From contig NC_092640.1 of the NCBI RefSeq assembly GCF_039555335.1, forward strand, positions 41,593,099-41,657,098: a stretch of 64,000 nt of DNA. The letters run 5' to 3'. Both the position numbers and the translations under genes were made by a program. Under the pieces are notes generated by a model, which made no database searches, was not told where the DNA came from, and worked only from the letters and a program-made list of their open reading frames with translations. Below are positions 26,801 to 38,700 of the stretch, piece by piece; position 1 is the first letter of the stretch, and each line of letters begins with the position of its first letter. The DNA is from Amphiura filiformis (taxonomy: Eukaryota > Echinodermata > Ophiuroidea > Amphilepidida > Amphiuridae).

Positions 26801-29800
26801 AAGTTTTTACGATCTGCGCATGCTCAGTACCCCATATGATGTTGCCATTACAAGAAAATTCGATTTGTTGTCAGGTAAAACACAGGTTTTGTTTTCAATA
26901 CACTAACTGGAAATTCAATCATACACTCAGCTGCGATTGCTGTTTTCTTTAAACACATATATTTTACTGCATTTTCACCGAAATGTTTTTAAATCGTACG
27001 ATAATAATGTGATATATTCAACTGTTTGAGAAATATAATCATATAAAAAGAACAAGCCAATCCCATTCAGCTAAGATCCTCGTGCTGTATATAGAATATT
27101 AAATCACAAGTCTAAATACAATGTACCATAATGAGACACTATACAACTTTCTTTTTCTTGCGTTCGGTGAAATACCAATCGCCCGTCGCTCACCAATGGA
27201 GTATTAAGACGTGATTCATTGTAGGGAAAAATATTTATTTACAGGTCGTCGACACTGTGGGGTGTGTGCTTATTTTCTGGAATAGCCCAATATGCACTTT
27301 GGTCTTGATCGACGTGCACAAAGTCATGACCATGTGCGATTACCTCGACTAAATGCACTGGGCTCAGCGTATTCCCCCTCGGGATTCTCTCAAAGTAAAC
27401 ATACACTATCTACAAGTAAACATCATAACATATACTGTATTTCATTTGGGCGGTATATTTGACGTATTCTTTTCAATAGTCTGCTCCAAAAGTGTTTTTT
27501 TGTCGTCTGCAATGCGTTTTTACCTGACACCCGGCCGGACCTGACAGAGCAGCGCTGTTGTTCTGCCATGAAAACTGCCGTGCAAAATAATAATAATAGT
27601 CTACATGGAGAAAGTTTGTTTAACCAGTCGGTCCGGGTGGACACACACTTGGGTCCTGATGGGACCAGACCCACGCAAAATGCTCAAGCCAAGCTTAAAA
27701 ACATAGGGCCTATATAATTATGCTGTCCTGTATGAAGAGAAAACTAAAGAAACGGAATGAAGAAAAAGGAAAAGAAAGGCCACTCCCAACAAATCAATTG
27801 TACAATTTTGCTCTTAGCCCTTGAGTCGAGAAATAAAGAAATTGGGAATTCTTATTCCGTGGCCCACTACAAAGGCTGGTTAATTATAAATTAAAGACTT
27901 ATTTCCGAATAATCCAAACATGGCCATTTTATATTTTTAATGTAAGTTGGTGTAACCTCATACAATGACTTGTATCTCTCATATAGTTGGATGTCAGACG
28001 ACATGGTCATAGACATGACGCCTTATTTCCTTGGAGATTGGCCGAATACATACACGTTCACCAAAGCTATAGCTGAGACTGTTATAGTTAAGGAAAGCGT
28101 AGGAATGCCATTGTGTATCGTTAGGCCGTCCATCGTAGGAGCGTCTTGGAAAGACCCCATTCCGGTAAGCAAGAAACCTGATCAAGTAATTAATCAAGCA
28201 ATCGCAGCCAATTGATCGATTGTATTTCAATCCATTACATCCCATTCCGACACGACACGACATGACAGATCCGTCATCGCACCACTCAACCACCATCACG
28301 CGCTTTATCATTGACACCCACGTCACTTGAGTGTTAGAGTACCCGCCTTTGGTGTATGAGGTTCCGGGTGAAATTCCCGACCATGGCAATTTGCTGTAGT
28401 AGGCAAAACACGAATAAAAGTTTTTGTGACCCCTGCAAAATGACAAGATTGTTAGATTGAGTGATTTGTCACTGTTTACTATTTGCCAAATAAGTAAGTC
28501 ATCGGTATACCGATATACAACATCGGTATACCGATATACAACATCAGTATACCGATATACAACATCGGTATACCGATATACAACATCGGTATACCGATAT
28601 ACAACATCGGTATGCCGATATACAACATCGGTATACCGATATACAACATCGGTATACCGATATACAACATCGGTATACCGATATACAATATCGTTATACC
28701 GACATACGGTATCGGTATACCGACATACACCAGCGGTATACCGGTATACAACATCGGTATACAACATCGGTATACAACGTCGGTATACAACATCGGTATA
28801 CAACGTCGGTATACCGATATACAACGTCGGTATACCGATATACAACGTCGGTATACCGATATGAAACGTCGGTTTACCGATGTGAAACGTCGGTTTCTCG
28901 ATATGAAACTTCGGTATACCGATATGAAACATCGGTATACAACATTGGTATATCATTACAATATTGGTATACCGATGTACAACATGGGCGATGCTATGTA
29001 ATTGTGTGGATAAAATTAAATTTTTGAAGGTATTTGGTCCCATACCGGAAATGACCCTTTTGGACGCTGGCTATATCCGATCCATATGTGCAAGTGACGT
29101 TATTCTGCTATCTAATATTTGGAAGGAGCATTTTGAAAGTATTTTTGTCCTATACTGGAATGACCCCTAAATGACATTCGACCTCAATTCCGTGTGCACC
29201 CGAATAAATGCTGGCTATAGTCAAAGTGTTATGTCCAAATCATGTTGCTATGCTGCACAATTTATGGAAGAAGATACATTTTGAAGCAAAAATCACGTTT
29301 GGATGGCCTTTGACCTCGAGTTGGTCATGTGACATTATTATATTCACCTGGCATTGATCCTAATGACCAAATTTGGTAGAAATAACCAAAACATATGGCT
29401 ACGATGGCTCATTACTGATTGCCAGAAAAGCATTAGGAATAACTGAACTCATATATTAACCTTATTAATTATAATTCGTGGTTTTTATCAATGTTGCTTT
29501 ACAGGGTTGGGTAGACAATCTAGCAGGGGCTTCTGGTCTTTTGATTGCAGTAAGTACTTTTTACGGCTGATTTTCATTTTTCGTCATATCACGCAAAATA
29601 TCTAAATGTTCAATGAGGAAGATATATATATCACTACTTTCGGGTTCTGTTGCTTTAGTATACTATCCAGAGGGCGCGCTCGATTCTCGCGATACACGCT
29701 TTATAATGTTCACGAGACCACATATTACGGCTATGGAGGAATATTCTAATAATTTGCTTTGTTTACTCGCAGTCAAGGAAGACTCATGTTTGCTCATTTT

Positions 29801-32800
29801 TTTCTCTCCTTACAGAGTCACAAAGGAATGATACAATCTGTACTAGCCAATGAAGATATGGTTGCTGATATCACTCCTGTAGATATGGTTGTAAATACAT
29901 TGGTCACATCAGCGTGGCATATCGCAGTTAACAGGTACGAGCACATACGAGCACCAAAGATGAGTAAAAAATTCAAATAATTATTACATAATTCGTTCAC
30001 CTCCAAGCTTTCTAAGAAAAGACAAAAACAAATGTAGGCCCATACGACTGTATTAGTGTTTGTTTTGGTATCAAAATTATGATACTATACGCTGGCGAAG
30101 TTACGTAATTAATCGGATTAATAGCAATAGGTGAAAACAATTTTGAACATATCGCGCTGCACTACAAGCAGGTTACACTCATCCCCTGTGTATGTCTGCA
30201 ATCATAGATTGAATACAATACGGGTCTTTTTAAAGATACTAATCTTACAGGTGCAAGTGATCAGCATGATATGGTTCAATGCAGTGGTACCGCGTGAACG
30301 TATCAGTGCAGCGCGGTATATTCAAAAATTGTTTTCACCTATTGCTATGGTAGTTAATCCGATTATTACGTAACTTCGCCAGCGTATAGCCATCAATAAG
30401 CATAATTCAAAAGCTTCTCTTTATTTCAAGACTTTAATTCAAACATAATACCTTTACGACATCTCTTACACAGGCCCACACAGATTCCAGTTATCAATCT
30501 TGTCACAAGTCCAAACAATCCGGTAACGTGGAAAGATGTTGGTAAGTACATCGAAGGGTCAAGGTCACTCAGTCAAAGTGGAAATTACAGCACATTATGA
30601 AAATGGTCTACACTCCTTTAATATCCTAATGCTGTCTAACAATTCGCCCTAGAAGTGATGCTGTAACAGGATTAACTAACATAGCAATAGGTGAATTATT
30701 GAATATATCGCACTGCACTAGTACGTTCACGAGGTACCTCTGCATTGAACCAAATCGTGCTGATCACTTGCACCTGTAAGATCATTGTATCCAATCTATG
30801 ATTGTAGATATACATAGGTGATGAGTGCAACCTGCTTGTAGTGAAGGGCGATATATTCAAACATTGTATTCACCTATTGCTATGGTAGTTATTCCATGTT
30901 ACATCATCACTTCTACGGCGAATTGAGGGGGAGTATTTAGGTCTCAATATTATCGTGAAAATGTTTTAATAGTTATTAAAGATTAGGTGGCTTAGTTATT
31001 TTTGAAGACATATATGCTATCTAACAATATTTGAACATCGTTATAAAATTAATTACTTTCCTTAATTAGTATGTGATTCAAATAAATGTTTCTAGTTATC
31101 CAGCAAATTCATAATTTAGCACACAATCATATTATTTTATTATATTTTGAATATTGGAATAATTTGTTAGGCTAATGGTGGATAATTTCTGTTTAGTCAG
31201 TGTTACATTACGGTTACTCTTGCTTTCTTGCCCTGCGTGACCATTATATTGGGGTCCCACTTGGAGTGTTTAGTTGTCGTATGGAGTTGCCGGCATCGGG
31301 CCTGCCGGCCCTGCGGCCTTGATGTTTTTTGTTGATACTGTGCCAATGTGCTTTTCAATATTTTAATTTCTTCAATGTACTTAAAGCAATGTATGTACTA
31401 AATGATGTTATTTTCTTTTCTTTTAATGCAGCAAATCATATATGCCCGCCAACATTTTCATACACAGAGAACCAGTAAGTATTCATATGTGACCCGTTAT
31501 CATGGTTACAGCAAAAGATACCTTAAGCCGGGACCTTAAGTCGGGTGCTACATGTATCTCATTTTGCTAGTGCCAAACCAATCAATAAGCTTATTGTTGA
31601 AGATGATAATAAGCTTGATTTATAGAACTGTTTGTATACAGCTCCAGTCTTTGTTTGCTTTTGCTAAATCTTATTGAGTGGTGGGTTGCAAAAGCATTGT
31701 ATTTGGTCTAGGTATGCATTAGGCACCCATTAACAATGAGAGAACATTCCTGAACCTCGTTGACTTTGGAATTATTTGAAGTGACCGCCTATTTAGAGAC
31801 TGTTTAGACAATTTAGAGCTTGTTTGATGTTTACTGCCAACATTGTGTAAAGTGAAACACAGCCATGTAGCAACCGACATAAGGTACTTTTTGCTGTAAC
31901 GGGTCAATGATAACATTTACCAGATTTCTATTGACAAATTCCCGCTGGACTTATAATATTGCTAAATAGTAATCAGATATAAAATTTAAACAAATTGAAT
32001 TGATAATCCACACAAAGGTACAAACCTTTATTGTTTGCCATTATGTACACATTGCATAATGCAGAGCTGTCAACTACTGATATACTTGAATTTTGACATG
32101 TTTGAGCTTGGCAAACATTTCAGTTGACCTAAATATAATATTCTTATTCAATGGGTGCGTCTTGTAAAGAATTCACGTAATTTGATTGGTTTTCGGGTGT
32201 ATAATATCTCACAATAGTTGATAGTGATATTTGTCAGGGCGCGCGCCGCCACGCAACGGCGGCACGCTTGTTGCTCCTCAATGATCGCGCGATAATGCGT
32301 TCGCGTAATACACGTGCGACCACTAAGAACGCGATTCGGCGGCTTAGATGTTCGTGATGGTTTCGTTCATTTAAAACAACAGGGATGTCCTCACAAAAGT
32401 AACTTTATTTTTTTCTGAAAAAAGGCAGTTTTTCTCGCAAAAATTACATTAAAACTGAATAAGAATGAGAATAAATGATAGGATTTTGTCTTTTGCCTAT
32501 CCAATATTGTGTCATAATGGATAGGCTGGCCAATATTTTTATCGTAGTGGATACCGGCTGCGCCGGCATCCACTACTCAAAATATTGGCCAGCCCATCCA
32601 TTATGACACGATATTGATAGGCAAAAGACAAAAAATCCTATCATTTATTCTCTAAATATCAAACTTAAAGGAGCAATGTTACGACAGGAGGATCAATCTA
32701 GTTAAGATCATCTTACGTGATCTGAAAAAAAAACCCTTGCCTACGCATCTTCCTCTTTGAATTTAATCCTCATTGATTGGATTTTATTGAATCTGATGCA

Positions 32801-34916
32801 TGCTAAGTCTGAGACTATAGTTTTTGTCAGAGAAGAACGGCGCTTGTTTACATTTTGAGAGCATGTAGAGCGTAAAGTGGGGTTCTGATTGGCTGAATCA
32901 ATCGTCTGACAATCATAGCACTAACAGACCGATAATCTGATTAGCCGATTGTGCGTCAAATCGTTGGTCGGCGCATATTGGCGCCTTTGAAGTGAACACA
33001 AAGCTCCGCGTATGTCGCTCATTAACAGGGCGCTCGCGTCAATCCGAGCAAGGGACCGTTCTTCTCTGAAACCCAGTGTAGAATATTGGTCTCTGTGCAA
33101 ATAATTGCATTACTTCAATGCGTGAAACCCCATTGTTTATCTATATAGGTGATCCCATTGTCTTATCAGACAAGGTCAGGATCAGCCTCATCTGTCCTTT
33201 GATCTCATTGAGTATTCTATTTATAAACAGAGAATCATTGTGTTCATAAGAGTTCACGTAGAGTCTAGTCTAGACAATACCGATTTATTAGATAGGGATT
33301 GTTATAGTGGTGGTTGTTAGCAACGCGGTTATATCCACAAAGCCACAAAGAAAATCAATACATATTAAAATATGTATTGATTTTCTTTTATGCCTTTGTG
33401 GTTAATTCAAATTCCAACTCACTGTTCAGAATTGTTCATTGTTAGTACACAAAAGGAGAACAACATTATTTTATCATTCAGATTTATGGTGTTTGCGTGA
33501 TTCGGGTGGGCAAACAGGTTCTGGGCACAATAAGTCCACCAATAGCCAACATAAGGCTTAGAAAAGTTTTACAACCAAACTCATCAACATAAATCCTATC
33601 TAAGCAGCCTACTCCCACAGTACCACAAAGTGTTTAAGGGGGTACTACACCCCTGGCCAATTTTGTGCCTATTTTTGCATTTTTCTCAAAAATAATAGCA
33701 CATTGGTGATAAGTAAGATATGTATATTATAGGGGCAAGGTCTACAACTACTGTACTGAAAATTCAGCAACTCAAAGCAAGCAGTTATTGATTTATTAAT
33801 CAAATATTGGTTTTCCCTCATTTTTGACTGTAACTCCACAACTGTTGTCTGTGCAGAAATAAAATTTCCAGTGCAGTAGTTGTAGTCCTTGCCCCTATAA
33901 TATACATACTTTAGTATCTTACTTGTTCCCAATGCGCTATAATTTTGAGAAAAATGCAAAAATAGGCACAAATTGGCCAGGGTGTAGTACCCTAAATCAT
34001 ATGCGTATTAAGTTATTCCTGTTTTCTATACCAGCTGGGTGAAATGATATCGAATTATATCTTTGCTGCATTGTGGCAAACTAGAATTCCAGCACTATCC
34101 GTCAGAAACGAGCAAAGTTTTGTGGATGCGTTTCAACCACATGATTGGTGTGAAAAATAACACAGATTTCAATGTTTGATAGCCGCAGTACGAACACGCA
34201 TACATTGTGAAATATGGATGAAAGCATACAGATTCAATTGTGGCCGTGTTTGGAACAAGCCTATGGATGGCGGAAACCTTCAAAACACGCCTAAGAATAC
34301 GCCTAACCTTAGACGTCTAAGATGCAATCTTAGACGTCTAAGATGCATTCTTAGGCGTCCAAGATGCAATCTTAGGCGTCTAAGAAATTCGCGGTAGACT
34401 TAAATCAACGAATCACAGGACTAGAAATCCCAAACAACCAATCATCTTAGGCGTATTCAATTATTTACCAATGAAATCTTAGACGCCTAAGATTTTACAC
34501 GCCTAAGAATTCTTACACGTCTAAGATTGATCATTTGACCGTGACTAGTGATGGACGGTATCGTAAATTCGATCAAAACGTACAACGTCAATCGCAAAGA
34601 GAAAGGGGTGATGGGGTGGGAGGGGGATAGGGTACATGTTCTCCCACCTTTCGGCACAATGGCCCATTGTTTTGTTCTTTTCAGCCACTCTTTGACAATT
34701 CAGGCGGAACAATGTATTTTTACATAATAGGCTTTTTTTCATTTGAACATAATCTAGCAGTTGATGTTGTTGTTGTAAACTGATAAAACTTTAATTTGTT
34801 TTAAATATTTTGTTTTTCTGATGACTTGCAGTTAATGTAAGATTTCTATTTGTGTGGCTATAGCGTAAATGATGATGATAATGATGATGATGATGATGAT
34901 GATGAGTTGATGACGG

Positions 34917-35011
<95 letters not shown>

Positions 35012-35671
35012 ATGGATAATACAAATGATGTCAGATGATTATTAGAGTCGTGGTGGTGATGATGATGGCAGTGATGAGGGATTAAATTTAGTATGAAATT
35101 TTCACCCCCCCCCCCCGCACCCACCCAATCAATGTTGTTTTGATACTGAGATAGGAACGGACTAGTATTGGCTCCAACATTGATTGAATATGAAACATTA
35201 ATGTTTGCCACTCACGTTACTTGTAATGTTTAAACAAAGAGCACATGTCTATGGTGTCACCCTGCTCACTTTTCATGTATGTTTTTTTTTTTCTACGTAT
35301 GCTATGACTGAGCCAAAATACACAGTTAAGAGACCTCGATACCTCCATTCAACAAGAAAGTTAACCTGACGGTGTAGGGTATGATGCGTTTATATCCAAT
35401 ACGTTCAGAGGTCAAGTTATTACTGCACACACATTATAAGGTCAACCAACTATGTCTTTATAATTCGAACAGCGTGTGATATATTTTCGAAGGCCCCCGG
35501 CCAAGGCCAAAGCGTCTTTTATAATTGAAGAGATCAGATATGCATAATTTCAGTCTGCAAAGTGCAAGAAGACAATTAGAGGTCAAATTTTCTATGTTAA
35601 AAATAGAATCATGGAGGTATATAAATATATGCTAGGCATGTTTGTTCCTCTTTGGTGTTTGTGTATTAATT

Positions 35672-35748
<77 letters not shown>

Positions 35749-38700
35749 ATCATCATCATCGTCGTCGTCGTCATCATGCTCATCAACATTAATACCTGAC
35801 TACTACTAGCCACACCAAACAGCACACCAAAACCAACGAAAATAAAATCAAACCAATTAATCAATTTTGCTGCAAGTCCTCAGAGAAAATCACCTTGGTG
35901 ATACCGTCCATCACTAAAATATCAATCTTAGACGTGTAAGAATTCTTAGGCGTGTAAAATCTTAGGCGTCTAAGATTTCATTGGTCAATAATTGAATACG
36001 CCTAAGATGATTGGTTGTTTGGGATTTCTGTTCCTGTGATTCGTTGATTTAAGTCTACCGCGAATTTCTTAGACGTCTAAGATTACATCTTAGACGCCTA
36101 AGAATGCATCTTAGACGTCTAAGGTTAGGCGTATTCTTAGGCGTATTCTTAGGCGTATTTTGAAGGTTTACGCCATCCATACAAGCCATGTTAAAGTGCT
36201 GATGCATTTTGTTATTAATATTTGTATTCCAAGATGCACCGAAGTTAATGTAAATCATTTTCCCTAAGGCACCAGGACCAAATTTGTTCGATCTTTGGAT
36301 CGACCGCCGATGCTGCTTCGATGCCTATTATTAATGATCTATCAACCAATTAATCAGAATTACTGGTAAATGTGTATTGATCAATATCATAACATGCACA
36401 GATTCATAATGCTCTCACGAGTATTAATTGATTTCAAAAATAATAAGGATCGACCAAGCATCGATGGAATTTAATTGTATTGCCTAATGACAAAAAGATC
36501 ACTGATCACATTGACTTTATTGTCATGGAATGTAAAAATAAAACGACGCCAATCACTTAGTGCAGTGTCTTATTACATAATTCTACACCATTGTACCTTT
36601 TTTTCTACTATTTTTTACCGCATTGTCTGTTTATTGGAAGTGAATTATCATAAACTTCCAAATCGGGTTCAATTTCCCGATGGTGCTCCTGTAGAAAGGA
36701 GGGATTTACGACTATACTAATACTACTACCATTTGTTGTTGCAGCTTATTATTCGAGTATTTGAACTTCTTTGGTTGTAAACTGCCATTCACTTTGATTG
36801 ATCTCGTCGTGAAAATGGTGGGCAAAAGAGCAAGGTAAGTCACCGAATGGGCTGTTCAATTTAAAATACACACAACCCATGTGAAAGATTCTGGAAATAT
36901 CTGCCACAGGTGGAGTAGGCCTATGAATTTCAAATGGAATAAACACATTAGCAGCTCTATTTGAAACTTACCATCCCTTTGTGGAAGATTCAGGTTGAAT
37001 CTTTAACATAGGGTGTGTGAAATTCAAATGGAGCATCCTAATTAATGTGTTTGAAATTCATACTCCCCCTGTGGAAGATATTTCCAAAATCTTCCACATG
37101 GGTAGTATGGAATTTAAGTGGAACAGCCCAATGAAAGGAATTAGCACTACGTAAAATATAGGCCTACTGTACAAAAAACATGCTGTAAGAACCTCTTCCT
37201 GATCTAAGTACATCAATTCTCTTCTCTTGTACATACAGTGTATTCACAAATTATCTCCTTATCAGGGGCGTACCGGTGACACCGAGCCATGGGGAAAAAT
37301 ATCAAAAATTTCCAAAATTCCCACTGACCAGATACTAAAATGGCTTTTGGAATTTTAATGCAAAAATGGACCAAAGAGAGGACAATCGTGGTCCCTATGT
37401 TAATTTAACTTTGTAAATTGTACCTAATATGGATAAATTGTACCCTTTTTGTCAAGGGGGGCTTTGGGTTAACATTTTATAATTCAATAAAGCCTTTGAA
37501 TGGTGAAGTGACCATACTGTGTTATCTCAAATATGTCGATATAGACATGAAATTACTTTTTCAATTCGTTTCTTCCTTTCAGAATGATAAGGACATACGA
37601 TCAGATCCTGAAGAGTATGCATCTACTTAAATACTTCACCTGCAACGAATGGATATGGAACCATAGCAATTATGAGAAACTCATGAAAACAATACCAGAA
37701 ACGGACAGACAGGTGAGTGTTTGTTGCATTGTGTTATGGTCAGCTAGCTACAATCTTGGAAATAAGTCTTGGAACACGTGTAAAGAATGGAAAACAGTCA
37801 CCCCCTCTCCGCAGTGCAATGTTGAGAAATGCCAATGTCTTCAGGGGTTTCCTACAATGTGTTCTAATATTGATTGATGGGCAGAGGGGATATGGGTAAA
37901 TCATTGTTGTAGATGCTATGTTTGTTCCCAAGCACAATATACGTCATTCCCATGATCATGAGCAATTCTGCACGGAATTTCGACAGAGTGTGCCAAGCCT
38001 TCCAAGTACTTTTTTCCAAGATTGTAGGCTAAGAATAGGATTCAAATTAATATAAAGTGGTTGTATTTCTCGTTGTAGATTTCTTGGTATAGGCTGTATA
38101 GTCATCGTAATCATTAATTTCACAAGTTTTCTCCAACTGCTGCGATATTTGGCCATTGGCTGCAGCATTCCATCAATGTCATCCAACAGGTGCTGAACAT
38201 AATTATTGCAAAAACAATGGACTTCACTCACGAAGTCATAGGGCTGTGACTTGTGTCATGTGTATTTGTTATGCAGTTATGCAATGTAATGTCCATCTGT
38301 GGCTCAGTTGGTTAGAGTGTCCTGCTAGTATTACAAAGGTTGCCGGTTCGAATCTGGACCAGATGCGCTAGTGTTTGGTTTTGTTTGTTTTTCATTATTT
38401 GTGTTGAATGATTGTTTGATTCGGATGTTTTTTCCTTGTTATTCTATCAGGAATTCTTTATGGATGCTAGGCCCCTTGATTGGAGGGACTACTTGCAGAC
38501 TTATATTGGAGGGTAAAACAATTTGTACTAAAGGAAGACTTGGGATCTACAAGAAGACATTTAATCAGGTGAGAAAAATTGGAAAATTATGAATAAAATC
38601 TTTCGAAATTTTCGTCCAATCTGATTTACTTCTTTTGGCAACTGCGCAGATGTAGTGTTGATTGTAGTTGGAAATTGAACGGAAATTCGCAAGTTTTAAA

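Larger units (their letters stand above)
34264..36179. mobile_element. 1.9-kb TA-flanked foldback element with CTTAGACGTCTAAG repeats
   Basis: Inverted arms of ~290 bp begin TGGATGGCG and are flanked by TA (34262-34263, 36180-36181). Each arm carries many copies of the palindrome CTTAGACGTCTAAG and its GGCGT variants. The ~1.3-kb interior holds GAT/GTT (34866-35015) and CAT (35672-35755) microsatellites and no transposase. In FAR intron 9. Confidence 0.85.

Noticed and set aside
27994-29043. 349-codon open frame on the - strand and similar frames on the + strand
   Set aside because: Produced by the 21-bp (7-codon) satellite, which stays open in several frames; the rest is antisense to FAR exon 5.
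34018-34105. Possible extra FAR exon after TTTCTATACCAG
   Set aside because: In the phase required by exon 9 it hits a stop after three codons, and exon 9 joins exon 10 in frame with a good family match.
35611-35799. Poly-His frame
   Set aside because: (CAT)n microsatellite inside a foldback transposon.
38294-38365. Functional tRNA gene
   Set aside because: A- and B-box-like motifs and acceptor pairing are present, but the anticodon stem does not form.
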